Shown here one piece after another: positions 16,654 to 26,438 of a stretch of DNA of 64,000 nt. The stretch is from contig NZ_RAQM01000008.1 in assembly GCF_003610735.1 (NCBI RefSeq), forward strand, positions 1 to 64,000. The letters are read 5' to 3'. The stretch is from Tenacibaculum lutimaris. Its GTDB lineage: Bacteria > Bacteroidota > Bacteroidia > Flavobacteriales > Flavobacteriaceae. Positions within the stretch are counted from its first letter, which is position 1, and every line of letters starts with the position of its first letter. Below the pieces are notes generated by a model. It saw only the letters and a list, made by a program, of their open reading frames with translations, had not been told where the DNA came from and made no database searches. The translations under genes and the position numbers were made by a program.

Positions 16654-19600
16654 ATGTTATCAAAAATTATAGAATTCACTATAAAGAATAAGTTTATAGT
16701 CCTATTATTTACAAGTTTTATTGTAGGCTTTGGAATTTATTCGTTATCACAACTCCCAATCGGGGCTGTACCTGATGTAACCAATAACCAGGTACAAGTA
16801 ATCACAACATCACGAAATCTTTCAACACAAGATATAGAACAATTTATAACTTATCCTGTAGAGCTAGAAATGGCAAATCTACCAGGGGTAAAAGAGATTA
16901 GATCCATCTCTAAATTTGGCTTATCGGTAGTAACCATTGTTTTTGAAGAATCTATGGGAACTTATTTGCCGAGGCAATTAATAGCCGAAAAAATTAAAGC
17001 TGCTTCAGAAAAAATACCAGAAGGATTTGGAAGCCCAGAAATGGGACCTATTACTACTGGACTTGGAGAAATATACCAATACATATTAGATGTAAAGCCA
17101 GAGTTTAAAGATCGCTATAGTACAACAAATTTACGAACTATTCAAGACTGGGTAGTAAAAAGGCAATTGTCAGGTATACCTGGAGTTGTAGAGGTTAATA
17201 CTTGGGGAGGTCATTTAAAGCAGTATGAAGTAGCCATTAATACCCAAAAGCTGAATGCAATGAATATTTCTGCTAAAGAAGTATTTACAGCGTTGGAAAA
17301 TAATAATAGCGTTGCAGGAGGAGGATACATAGAAAAAGTAAATCAGTCTTACTTTATACGTGGAGAAGGATTAGCTAAAACGCTTGAAGACATAAAAAGT
17401 ATTGTTGTAACAAATAAAGAGGGAATGCCTATTTATGTTAAAGATGTTGCAACAGTAGGTTATGGTAGCGCTACACGATTCGGAGCCATAACCGCAAATG
17501 GAGAAGGAGAAAAAGTGTTAGGGCAAGTAATGATGTTGAAAGACGCTAGCTCAAAAGATGTAATTGAAGCCGTAAAAGAAAGAGTAGCAAGCATTGAAAA
17601 ATCATTACCTGAAGGAGTATTCATTAATGCATTTTTAGAACGAAGTGAACTTATAGGAAAAACCACATTTACAATTACCGAAAACCTAGTACTAGGATGT
17701 TTAATTGTAATTTTTGTGGTAGTTCTTTTATTAGGAAATATTCGCTCGGGGTTGGTAGTTGCCTCAGTAATTCCTTTATGTCTTCTGTTTGCTCTATCGT
17801 TAATGTACATTTTTGGGATTGATGCAAACTTGATGAGTTTAGGAGCGATAGATTTCGGAATTATTATAGATGGAGCTGTAATTATTGTTGAATACATTAC
17901 TTTTAAAATCACCCAGCAAAAAGACAGCTTCGTTACATTAAATAAGAAAGAACAGCAGCAAGTTAAAGATTCCGTAAGTTATGAAGGAGCTTCAAAAATG
18001 ATGAGTTCAGCAGTATTTGGACAATTAATAATTCTCATTGTTTTTATACCAATTTTATCTTTAAGTGGTGTTGAAGGAAAAATGTTTAAGCCTATGGCTT
18101 TGGTATTCAGTTTTGCACTAATAGGGGCTATTTTACTGTGTTTAACCTATGTTCCTGTAATGGCTTCAATATTTTTAAAACCTTCAAACATTACAGATAA
18201 AAATATTTCAGTAAGGCTTATTAAAAAACTGAACGAATGGTATGCACCAGTAATCAATTGGGCATTACATCGTAAAAAGGTAGTATTAGGAATCGCATCA
18301 TCTATGTTATTACTCACTGTTATTATTTATACAAGAATGGGGGGTGAGTTTGTTCCTACATTAGATGAAGGAGATTTTGTAATTCAACCTGTTTTAAAAA
18401 CTGGAACAACGCTAAGTAATACGATTGAAACTACTACAAAAATTGAGAAGATTTTAAAAGATAACTTTCCTGAAGTGAAACAAGTAGTATCTCGTATCGG
18501 TGCAGCAGAAGTACCGACAGATCCTATGAGTATGGAAGAAAGTGATGTAATGATTACATTACGACCTAAAGGTGAATGGACTTCTGCTGAAAGTAAAGAT
18601 GAGCTGGCAGATAAGTTTAAAGAAGCGCTAGCGGTAATTCCAGGAATGGAAGTAGAGTTTACACAACCAATTGAAATGCGTTTCAATGAGTTGATTACTG
18701 GGGTGAGAGCAGATATTGCAATCAAGATTTTTGGAGAAGACCTGTCAGTTTTAGCTCAGAAAGGAAATGAAATAAAAAAGTTAGTAGAAAATGTAGAAGG
18801 AGCTTCTGATATCATTGTCGAAAAAATTGAAGGTTTACCTCAAATGAATGTTGCTTACGACAGAGCTAAAATTGCCAGATACGGTCTTAACATAAAAGAA
18901 GTTAATGAAATGGTATCTATGGCGTTTGCAGGAAAAGCAGCAGGAAATGTTTTTGAAGGAGAAAAACGCTTCGATTTAGTGGTGAGGTTAGATAAAACTA
19001 ACCGTACTGATATCAGTGATTTAAAAGAGTTGTATATAGATTTACCTAATGGAGGAAAAGTACCGTTAGATGAATTAGCAACTATTACGTATCAAAAAGG
19101 AGCAGCAAAAATTTCAAGAGACGATACTAAACGTAGATTAGTAGTGGGAATCAATGTTCGTAACAGAGATTTACAATCTGTAGTAGATGATGTTCAAAAA
19201 TTGATAAACAAAAATGTAAAACTACCAACAGGATATACAATTACATACGGTGGACAGTTTGAGAACTTACAGAGTGCTTCAAAACGTTTAATGATAGCAG
19301 TTCCTATAGCGTTAATCTTAATATTTATCATGCTGTATTTTGCTTTTAAATCAGTAAAAGAAGCGTTGATTATTTACTCAGCAATACCATTTGCAGCTAT
19401 TGGAGGGGTATTATTATTATGGATGCGTGATTTACCGTTTAGTATATCAGCAGGAGTTGGTTTTATAGCGCTTTTCGGAATTGCAGTACTCAACGGAATT
19501 GTATTAATTGAACATTTTAAAGAGTTAAAACATAAAGGATTTTCTACTATTGAAGAACTGGTAAAACAAGGAGCAGCAGACCGTTTAAGAGCTGTACTAC

Positions 19601-20976
19601 TAACGGCATCGGCAGCCGCATTAGGATTCTTACCTATGGCAATATCAACGAATGCAGGGGCTGAGGTACAACGTCCTTTAGCAACAGTAGTTATAGGAGG
19701 ATTAATAACTTCTACAATTTTAACATTGGTAGTGTTACCTGTGTTATACACAATTTTTGATAATCCGAAGAAATTAAAAATCAATAAAAAAGTAGCGAGT
19801 TTAGGTGTTGTACTTCTTATGGGATTGTCTACTGTTCAAGCACAAGAAACTCCTCAAAACTTACAGAACTTAATAGATTTAGCTGTTGAGAACAATAAAG
19901 GTTTACAAGCGCAACAATTAAAAGTAGAAAAAGCCAAAGCAGCTATAACTTCGGCTTATACTTTTGATAAAACAGAGGTTTATTATAATCGAGATGAAAA
20001 TAATACAGTAGCAGATCATCCTTTAGATATTTTCGGTATTCAACAAACCTTTGCATTTCCAACAGTTTACGGAGCGAATAAAAGAGTACAAAAATCAGCG
20101 TATAACATAGAAAGTAATCAATATGAAACAGCTAAAAAGAAATTGATGAAATCGGTTGTAAAAGCATATTACAGGTATCAATACACGAAAGTACAAGAGA
20201 ATATTTATAAGAGTTTAGATAGTTTGTATAATAAGTTTTCGTATGCAGCGAAACGACGTTTTGAGTTGGGAGAAACTAATTATTTAGAAAAGATAACAGC
20301 AAAAGCAAAACAGAAACAAGTAATGAATGATTATCGAAATACTTTAGTTGCTTCTCGCATAGCGTATCAAAAAATTAAAGCGTTAGTTCAGGTAGAAGAT
20401 AGTTTAGTAATTGAAGAAAAAGCTACTATTAAACCAATACAAGTTCAAGATGTTAATTTAAGTGAAATTACAGAAGTTCAAGGTTATTATGAAAGAGAGC
20501 AATTAGCAAAAAGGCAGTTGTCTCAACAAAAACAACAATTGTTACCAGATTTGTTTTTAGAAGTATTTAAAGGAAGTAATCAATATGTAGCTCAAGACTT
20601 TTACGGATACCAAGTAGGAATAAAAATTCCATTGTTGTTTAGTGGAGAATCTTCTAAGATAAAGCAATCAAAAATAGCGAAAGAGATTGCCGAGTATGAA
20701 ACTTCAAACTATCAAAAACAGTTAGAAACGTACTATACAAATCTTAAAAATAAGTTACAAGAGCAAACAGTGTCTTTAGCTTATTATCAAGAAGAAGGAA
20801 TGCCTTTAGCAGATGAAATTCTGAAAACAGCCAATATGAGTTTTAAACACGGTGAGATTGACTTTTTTCAGTACATCCAAAGTGTTGAAAATGCTTTTCA
20901 ACTAAAATTAGCTTATGTAACGAGTATAGAGTCGTACAACAATATTGTGATAGATATTAACTACTTAACGTATTAA
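16654..20976 (+). CDS. CusA/CzcA heavy-metal RND pump fused to a TolC/CusC-like outer-membrane factor
   Basis: Residues 1-~1045 are an HME-RND inner-membrane proton antiporter, with the classic N-terminus (IKNKFIVLLFTSFIVGFGIYS, LPIGAVPDVTNNQVQV) and the TM4 signature DFGIIIDGAVIIVE. Residues ~1064-1440 are a TolC-family outer-membrane efflux protein (two long coiled-coil repeats, SYAAKRRFELGETNYL, MSFKHGEIDFFQYIQSVENA). The junction contains KK, a hydrophobic run and VQA-QE, which looks like a complete signal peptide with cleavage after Ala1063. Fusions of this kind occur in Bacteroidetes; the chain is probably cut during export to release the outer-membrane part. Substrates are likely Cu/Ag or Zn/Co/Cd. 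The adaptor gene follows 10 bp downstream. Confidence 0.93.
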   Translation: MLSKIIEFTIKNKFIVLLFTSFIVGFGIYSLSQLPIGAVPDVTNNQVQVITTSRNLSTQDIEQFITYPVELEMANLPGVKEIRSISKFGLSVVTIVFEESMGTYLPRQLIAEKIKAASEKIPEGFGSPEMGPITTGLGEIYQYILDVKPEFKDRYSTTNLRTIQDWVVKRQLSGIPGVVEVNTWGGHLKQYEVAINTQKLNAMNISAKEVFTALENNNSVAGGGYIEKVNQSYFIRGEGLAKTLEDIKSIVVTNKEGMPIYVKDVATVGYGSATRFGAITANGEGEKVLGQVMMLKDASSKDVIEAVKERVASIEKSLPEGVFINAFLERSELIGKTTFTITENLVLGCLIVIFVVVLLLGNIRSGLVVASVIPLCLLFALSLMYIFGIDANLMSLGAIDFGIIIDGAVIIVEYITFKITQQKDSFVTLNKKEQQQVKDSVSYEGASKMMSSAVFGQLIILIVFIPILSLSGVEGKMFKPMALVFSFALIGAILLCLTYVPVMASIFLKPSNITDKNISVRLIKKLNEWYAPVINWALHRKKVVLGIASSMLLLTVIIYTRMGGEFVPTLDEGDFVIQPVLKTGTTLSNTIETTTKIEKILKDNFPEVKQVVSRIGAAEVPTDPMSMEESDVMITLRPKGEWTSAESKDELADKFKEALAVIPGMEVEFTQPIEMRFNELITGVRADIAIKIFGEDLSVLAQKGNEIKKLVENVEGASDIIVEKIEGLPQMNVAYDRAKIARYGLNIKEVNEMVSMAFAGKAAGNVFEGEKRFDLVVRLDKTNRTDISDLKELYIDLPNGGKVPLDELATITYQKGAAKISRDDTKRRLVVGINVRNRDLQSVVDDVQKLINKNVKLPTGYTITYGGQFENLQSASKRLMIAVPIALILIFIMLYFAFKSVKEALIIYSAIPFAAIGGVLLLWMRDLPFSISAGVGFIALFGIAVLNGIVLIEHFKELKHKGFSTIEELVKQGAADRLRAVLLTASAAALGFLPMAISTNAGAEVQRPLATVVIGGLITSTILTLVVLPVLYTIFDNPKKLKINKKVASLGVVLLMGLSTVQAQETPQNLQNLIDLAVENNKGLQAQQLKVEKAKAAITSAYTFDKTEVYYNRDENNTVADHPLDIFGIQQTFAFPTVYGANKRVQKSAYNIESNQYETAKKKLMKSVVKAYYRYQYTKVQENIYKSLDSLYNKFSYAAKRRFELGETNYLEKITAKAKQKQVMNDYRNTLVASRIAYQKIKALVQVEDSLVIEEKATIKPIQVQDVNLSEITEVQGYYEREQLAKRQLSQQKQQLLPDLFLEVFKGSNQYVAQDFYGYQVGIKIPLLFSGESSKIKQSKIAKEIAEYETSNYQKQLETYYTNLKNKLQEQTVSLAYYQEEGMPLADEILKTANMSFKHGEIDFFQYIQSVENAFQLKLAYVTSIESYNNIVIDINYLTY

Positions 20977-20986
20977 AAAAATAAAG

Positions 20987-22111
20987 ATGAAATATATAAT
21001 TTATAGTATCCTATTTATAACTGTAATAGGATGTAAATCAAAAGAAGCTGAGAGTACTACTGAAGAATCAACAGTAATTACTGACGATAGAGTTTTTATA
21101 ACGAATGAACAATGGGAAAAAAACAGTATGAAATTAGTTACTGTTGAAGAACAAGATTTTCCAACTACAATTAAAGTGGTAGGAAAAATAGATGTACCTC
21201 CTACAAATAAAGTTGTGCTAACCGCTAAAATGGGTGGTTTTATTAAAAGTATTCCATTATTAGTTGGAGATAAAGTCAAAAAAGGGCAACGTTTGGTAAC
21301 AATAGAAAACCAAGAGTTTGTGGCAATGCAACAACAATATTTGGAAACAAAACAAGAAATAGCTTTTTTAAAATCTGAATTTGAAAGACAAAAAGCATTA
21401 TTCGATGAAAAAATAACTTCAGAAAGAAATTTTTTAAAGGCTAAGAGAGATTTTGAAGTAGCACAAACTACATTAGTAAGCTTAGAGAAGCAGCTACAAA
21501 TGATTAATATATCAGCAAGTAAACTAAATAGTAATTCAATAACCTCTGTTACGGGTATTTATGCGCCTATTTCAGGAAATGTTACTAAAATAAAGGCAGT
21601 TACAGGTTCGTATATTTCTCCTGCTGATGAAATTTTAGAAATTATAGACAACAAGCATTTACATTTAGAGCTTTCAGTTTTTGAAAAAGATGCTTTAAAG
21701 TTAAAGGTAGGTCAAGAAATTAGTTTTAGGGTTCCAGAATTATCATCAGAAGTTTATAAGGCGAAAGTTCATTTGATAGGAAAAAGCATCAATGAAAATA
21801 GAACGGTAGATGTACATGCACATATTGAGGAGGAACAAAAAAGAAATTTTTTATCAGGAATGTTTGCAGAAGCGGTAATACAAACAAACAGTAATAAAGT
21901 TAATTCATTACCAGAAACCTCGGTAGTTGAGGTAGAAGGAGAAATGTATGGGTTAGTTTTAGATGAAAACTCAAAAGATGGTTATTTCTTTAAAAAACAA
22001 AAAGTAATAATCGGAAATACTTTTGAGAATAATGTGGAATTAAAAACATCAGAAATTAAAAAAGAAGCAAAATTTTTAGAAAAAGGTGTGTTTAATTTGT
22101 TAACAGAGTAA
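20987..22111 (+). CDS. CusB-like periplasmic adaptor lipoprotein of RND metal efflux
   Basis: This 374-residue membrane-fusion protein has a lipobox ending at Cys16 (VIGCKS). A lipoyl-like barrel-sandwich (GGFIKSIPLLVGDKVKKGQ) opens a helical hairpin (~110-170: QQQYLETKQEIAFLKSEFERQKALFDEKITSER) and closes again at YAPISGNVTKIKAVTGSYISPADEI. Beta-barrel and membrane-proximal domains follow. It bridges the RND pump and the outer-membrane channel encoded just upstream, completing a tripartite metal exporter from two genes. No His/Met-rich metal-binding N-terminal extension like that of some CusB proteins was seen. A terminator follows. Confidence 0.92.
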   Translation: MKYIIYSILFITVIGCKSKEAESTTEESTVITDDRVFITNEQWEKNSMKLVTVEEQDFPTTIKVVGKIDVPPTNKVVLTAKMGGFIKSIPLLVGDKVKKGQRLVTIENQEFVAMQQQYLETKQEIAFLKSEFERQKALFDEKITSERNFLKAKRDFEVAQTTLVSLEKQLQMINISASKLNSNSITSVTGIYAPISGNVTKIKAVTGSYISPADEILEIIDNKHLHLELSVFEKDALKLKVGQEISFRVPELSSEVYKAKVHLIGKSINENRTVDVHAHIEEEQKRNFLSGMFAEAVIQTNSNKVNSLPETSVVEVEGEMYGLVLDENSKDGYFFKKQKVIIGNTFENNVELKTSEIKKEAKFLEKGVFNLLTE

Positions 22112-22155
22112 CTAAATATGAAGTAAATTAAAACTTTTATAATTTTTTTATAATA

Positions 22156-22200
22156 AAAAAGCAAAGAAATGTATGGAAATATATATTTCTTTGCTTTTTG
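22156..22200 (+). terminator. Terminator of the heavy-metal efflux operon
   Basis: A perfect 15-bp stem pairs 22156-22170 with 22185-22199, with a 14-base loop and a T-rich 3' arm, between the CusB gene and pbpC. Confidence 0.82.
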
Positions 22201-22214
22201 TTTAAAGAAGAAAA

Positions 22215-24554
22215 ATGATTCTGACTAAGAAAAAGAAAATAGTATTGATTTTGGCTTTTATAGGAGTTGTTTTCTATTATTTCTGTCTGCCTAAAAAATT
22301 ATTTGACAATCCAACATCAACAGTAGTTACCTCAAAAAATAATGAATTGTTAGGAGCTGTTATTGCTGATGACGGTCAGTGGCGATTTCCTGAATTAGAT
22401 TCTGTTCCAACAAAGTTTGAACATTGTATTTTACAGTTTGAAGATGCTTATTTTTATAAGCACTTTGGTTTTAATCCTGTTTCCATAGGAAAAGCAATGG
22501 TAGAAAATATCAAAGCAAAAAGAGTTGTAAGAGGAGGAAGTACATTAACACAGCAAGTAATTCGATTATCAAGAAAGAATAAAGAGCGTTCGTATTTTGA
22601 AAAGCTTCAGGAACTTATTTTAGCTACTCGGTTAGAATTTCGTCATTCTAAAAAAGAAATTTTAAATCTGTATGCTTCACATGCACCATATGGAGGAAAT
22701 GTTGTTGGATTAGAAATGGCATCGTGGCGTTATTTTGGTTTAAAACCACATCAACTGTCATGGGCTGAAACAGCAACTTTAGCAGTGTTACCAAATGCTC
22801 CATCGTTGATTTATCCAGGAAAAAATCAACAAAAATTAAAAATCAAAAGAAATAGGTTATTGCAAAAATTACAAGAGGAGGGGATTATAGATCAAATTAC
22901 CTATGATTTAGCAATTGAAGAAGAATTACCACAAAAACCATATCCGTTACCTACAGTAGCACCGCATTTTGTACAAGAAGTAACGAAGCAGCATAGAGGA
23001 AAACGCATAAAAAGTTCTGTTGATATTCATTTGCAAAAACAAGTAAATAATTTAGTAAAGCAGCATTATTTCCGTCAAAAACAAAATGAAGTTTACAATA
23101 TGGCGGTCTTAGTCTTAGATGTTGAAACAAGAAAGGTAGTATCTTATGTGGGGAATTCTCCAACTGATAAAATGCATCAAAAAGATGTTGATAATATTGT
23201 AGCTCACAGAAGTACAGGAAGTGTTTTAAAACCGTTTTTATACGCTCAAATGTTACAATCGGGTGATTTATTACCGACTCAGTTAGTTGCAGATGTACCA
23301 ACAGAAATAGCAGGATATTCTCCTAAAAACTTCAATTTAACTTTTGATGGAGCAGTTCCAGCAAATGAAGCATTAACACGTTCGCTGAACATTCCTTCGG
23401 TACGTATGTTACAACGTTATGGATTAGAAAAGTTTAGAGAAGATATTAAAGCGTATCATATTAATGATATTAATAAATCAGCAGATTATTATGGTTTGTC
23501 ACTAATTTTAGGTGGAGCAGAAGCTAGTTTATGGGATTTATGTAAAACTTTTGCAGGGTATGCAGGAATTGTAAATCACTATGAAGAATTAAAACACAAT
23601 TATTACGAAAGAGAATTTATTGAACCAAGTTTTTTATTTGAAGAAACTCCAAGTTTTGGGGAAATTAAAAAAGACTATACAACTTTAGATGCAGGATCTA
23701 CATTCCTAACCTTAAATACATTGCTAGATGTGAATAGACCATATACAGATCAAGCTTGGAAGTATTACGATTCATCTCAAAAAATTGCATGGAAAACAGG
23801 AACAAGTTTTGGTAATAAGGATGCTTGGTCTATTGGTGTAACACCTAAATATGTTGTAGGGGTGTGGATTGGAAATTCTGATGGAGAAGGGCGTCCTGAT
23901 TTAACAGGTGTAGGTAGCGCAGCCCCATTAATGTTTGATGTTTTTGATGTATTGCCAAAATCTAATTGGTTTTTAGAACCTTATGAAGATTTGATAGAAG
24001 TAGCTATTTGTGAGAAAAGTGGTTTTTTAGCAAAACCTATTTGTTCGTCTGTAACAAAAAGAGTTCAAAAGAGCGCAATGAGAGCACAATCGTGTCCATA
24101 TCATCAACAAGTTATGGTTGATAAGCTTGAAAAGTTCAGGGTAAATTCAAATTGTGAATCTATTTCAAACATGAAATCAAAATCATGGTTTGTTTTACCT
24201 CCGTTAATGGCTTATTATTATCAACAAAACAATGCTGATTATAGACCATTGCCTAATTACAGGTCTGATTGCAATCGATTAGAGAGTAATTTAATGGGCT
24301 TCGTTTTTCCGTCAAAAAGTATAACAAAAGTTTCGTTAACCAAAGGAGAAGATAATCAGTTAAATCCTATAGTTTTAAAGTTAACACACAGTAATTCAGA
24401 AACAAAGGTGTACTGGTATTTAAATGAACAATTTATAGGCATTACACAACAATATCACGAACAAGCAATTTTACCTAAAGAAGGAACTCATATTATTACG
24501 GTAATCGATGATTTTGGTAATGAACTAAAGAAGGTTTTAGAGGTAAAAAAATAA
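22215..24554 (+). CDS. pbpC: Penicillin-binding protein 1C (bifunctional transglycosylase/transpeptidase)
   Basis: The 779-residue protein has an N-terminal membrane anchor (~8-24), a GT51 glycosyltransferase domain (catalytic Glu76 in FEDAYFYKHFG; RGGSTLTQQ; KKEILNLYASHAPYGGNVVG) and a transpeptidase domain with SVLK (nucleophile Ser336), the SLN motif in TRSLNIPSVRML and KTGTSFGNKDAW. A PBP1C-specific C-terminal domain (~690-779) ends the protein. The enzyme polymerises and crosslinks peptidoglycan at the periplasmic face. PBP1C genes are normally next to a bacterial alpha-2-macroglobulin gene. Here the partner lies 8.7 kb upstream, with a helicase, Dus and metal-efflux genes between. Confidence 0.94.
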   Translation: MILTKKKKIVLILAFIGVVFYYFCLPKKLFDNPTSTVVTSKNNELLGAVIADDGQWRFPELDSVPTKFEHCILQFEDAYFYKHFGFNPVSIGKAMVENIKAKRVVRGGSTLTQQVIRLSRKNKERSYFEKLQELILATRLEFRHSKKEILNLYASHAPYGGNVVGLEMASWRYFGLKPHQLSWAETATLAVLPNAPSLIYPGKNQQKLKIKRNRLLQKLQEEGIIDQITYDLAIEEELPQKPYPLPTVAPHFVQEVTKQHRGKRIKSSVDIHLQKQVNNLVKQHYFRQKQNEVYNMAVLVLDVETRKVVSYVGNSPTDKMHQKDVDNIVAHRSTGSVLKPFLYAQMLQSGDLLPTQLVADVPTEIAGYSPKNFNLTFDGAVPANEALTRSLNIPSVRMLQRYGLEKFREDIKAYHINDINKSADYYGLSLILGGAEASLWDLCKTFAGYAGIVNHYEELKHNYYEREFIEPSFLFEETPSFGEIKKDYTTLDAGSTFLTLNTLLDVNRPYTDQAWKYYDSSQKIAWKTGTSFGNKDAWSIGVTPKYVVGVWIGNSDGEGRPDLTGVGSAAPLMFDVFDVLPKSNWFLEPYEDLIEVAICEKSGFLAKPICSSVTKRVQKSAMRAQSCPYHQQVMVDKLEKFRVNSNCESISNMKSKSWFVLPPLMAYYYQQNNADYRPLPNYRSDCNRLESNLMGFVFPSKSITKVSLTKGEDNQLNPIVLKLTHSNSETKVYWYLNEQFIGITQQYHEQAILPKEGTHIITVIDDFGNELKKVLEVKK

Positions 24555-24567
24555 GTAAATGTAAAAG

Positions 24568-24600
24568 CAGTTTAATTAAAAACTGTATTTTTAGTTTTTT
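24568..24600 (+). terminator. Possible terminator after pbpC
   Basis: Short alternative stems are possible: CAGTTT (24568-24573) with AAACTG (24580-24585), or AAAAACT (24578-24584) with AGTTTTT (24593-24599), followed by a T run. They are weak but in the right place. Confidence 0.4.
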
Positions 24601-24611
24601 AAAAATAAACT

Positions 24612-26438
24612 ATGTTAGAACTAGCGGGGATAATTATACTAGGAATTTTAGCCCAATGGGTAGCTTGGAGATTTAAAATTCCAGCAATTTTACCTTTAAT
24701 TTTAATTGGACTACTTGTAGGGCCAATTGCAGCAGAATTTTTTAATGAAGATGGAAGTAAATGGATAGAACCCGTTTGGAATGGTGAAAAAGGATTATTT
24801 CCTGGTGATGGTTTATATTACTTTGTGTCATTATCTATTAGTATCATTCTTTTTGAAGGAGGTTTAACTTTAAGAAGGGGTGAAATAAAAAATATAGGCC
24901 CCGTAATTACTAAACTTATAACTTTAGGAGCCGCAGTTACCTTTTTTGGAGGCGCTATTGTTGCACATTATGTGTTTGGTTTAGGTTGGGAGTTATCCTT
25001 TTTATTTTCAGGGTTAATTATTGTTACAGGTCCAACTGTTATAACCCCAATTTTAAGAAATATACCATTAAAGAAAGATGTTTCAGCAGTTTTAAAGTGG
25101 GAAGGTATTTTAATTGATCCTATTGGAGCTTTAGTAGCCGTACTTGTTTTTGAGTTTATTAGTGTTGGAGGAGGTGCTGGTTTTACGCAAACCGCCTTAT
25201 TAGAATTCTTAAAAATTATATTATTCGGAACTACTTTTGGGTTCACATTTGCTCATGCTTTAATTTTTGTTATTAATAAAAAATGGGTACCTCATTATCT
25301 GCTAAATGTTGTTTCTTTATCTACTGTTTTATTAGTATTTGTTGAATCAGAATTATTTGCTCATGAATCAGGGCTATTAGCTGTTGTGGTTATGGGAATG
25401 GTACTGGGTAATAGTAAGTTAAAAAACTTAAAAGAAATTTTATACTTTAAAGAATCGCTAAGTGTATTATTAATTTCCATATTATTTATCTTATTATCAG
25501 CAAACATTGATTATAAAGAATTAATGCTTTTATACGATTGGAAAACATTACTACTATTTGCATTAATCGTCTTTGTTATACGTCCTATAGCGGTATTTTT
25601 AAGTACATCAAAATCCAATTTAAAAACTAACGAAAAACTATTTATTAGTTGGGTAGGACCAAGAGGTATCGTTGCTGCAGGTATTGCTTCGTTATTTGGA
25701 AGTAAACTATTAAAACAAGGAATAGAAGGTGCTGAATATATTACTCCGTTAGTATTTATGATTGTGTTAGGAACGGTATTGTTGAATGCAACTACAGCAC
25801 GATTATTTGCGAAAATAGTAGGTGTATTTTTAAAGCGATCTAATGCGATTATGATTGTAGGAGCATCTGATGTAGCTAGGTTAATAGCTAAATATTTAAA
25901 AGATAACAAACGAAGAGTAGTTTTAATTGATGCTAACAATGAAAATGTAGAGAAAGCAAAAGCAGAAGGTTTAGAGTCGTTAGAAGTAAATATTTATGAC
26001 GAAGAGCTTACTGATAATATTGAGTTGAATGATGTAGGTTATTTAGTAGCTATGACAGGAAGTGATTCAATAAACAAGTATGTAATTTCAAACTTTTCAT
26101 CAATTTTTGGTGAACAAGGCGCTTATCGTTTAGCTACATCACAAGAAGTAATTACAAAAGATTACGAAGATGAAGATCATCTATTTACAATTGAAGATGA
26201 TTATATCAATATAATGGAAGCCGTAAGAGAGTTTCCAGAAATTCATGAAACTCCAGTAAACTCAGTTCAAGAGTATAAGACTAAAATAGAGAAAATACAT
26301 AATGAAATTAAGTCTATTCCTATTCTAGTTAAAAATAAAAACACGAATGAAATTTTGTTAATTTCTGAGTTTGAGCATGATGTAAAGAAAATTGAAGGTT
26401 GGATAGTTGTTTATTTGGGAAAAAACCTAAACATCTAA
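24612..26438 (+). CDS. NhaP-type cation:proton antiporter with TrkA-N (RCK) domain
   Basis: The first ~395 of 608 residues form about 12 membrane segments of a CPA-family antiporter, with the diagnostic TGPTVITPILR and EGILIDPIGA segments in the core and WVGPRGIVAAGIASLFG late in the domain. Residues ~410-520 form a Rossmann-type TrkA-N domain (IMIVGASDVARLIAKYL, LIDANNENVEKA), which binds NAD(H) or a nucleotide and gates many K+/Na+ transporters. A C-terminal tail follows. It probably exchanges Na+ or K+ for H+ at the inner membrane, in keeping with a marine host. Its last 12 bp overlap the 3' end of convergent dnaX. Confidence 0.9.
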   Translation: MLELAGIIILGILAQWVAWRFKIPAILPLILIGLLVGPIAAEFFNEDGSKWIEPVWNGEKGLFPGDGLYYFVSLSISIILFEGGLTLRRGEIKNIGPVITKLITLGAAVTFFGGAIVAHYVFGLGWELSFLFSGLIIVTGPTVITPILRNIPLKKDVSAVLKWEGILIDPIGALVAVLVFEFISVGGGAGFTQTALLEFLKIILFGTTFGFTFAHALIFVINKKWVPHYLLNVVSLSTVLLVFVESELFAHESGLLAVVVMGMVLGNSKLKNLKEILYFKESLSVLLISILFILLSANIDYKELMLLYDWKTLLLFALIVFVIRPIAVFLSTSKSNLKTNEKLFISWVGPRGIVAAGIASLFGSKLLKQGIEGAEYITPLVFMIVLGTVLLNATTARLFAKIVGVFLKRSNAIMIVGASDVARLIAKYLKDNKRRVVLIDANNENVEKAKAEGLESLEVNIYDEELTDNIELNDVGYLVAMTGSDSINKYVISNFSSIFGEQGAYRLATSQEVITKDYEDEDHLFTIEDDYINIMEAVREFPEIHETPVNSVQEYKTKIEKIHNEIKSIPILVKNKNTNEILLISEFEHDVKKIEGWIVVYLGKNLNI

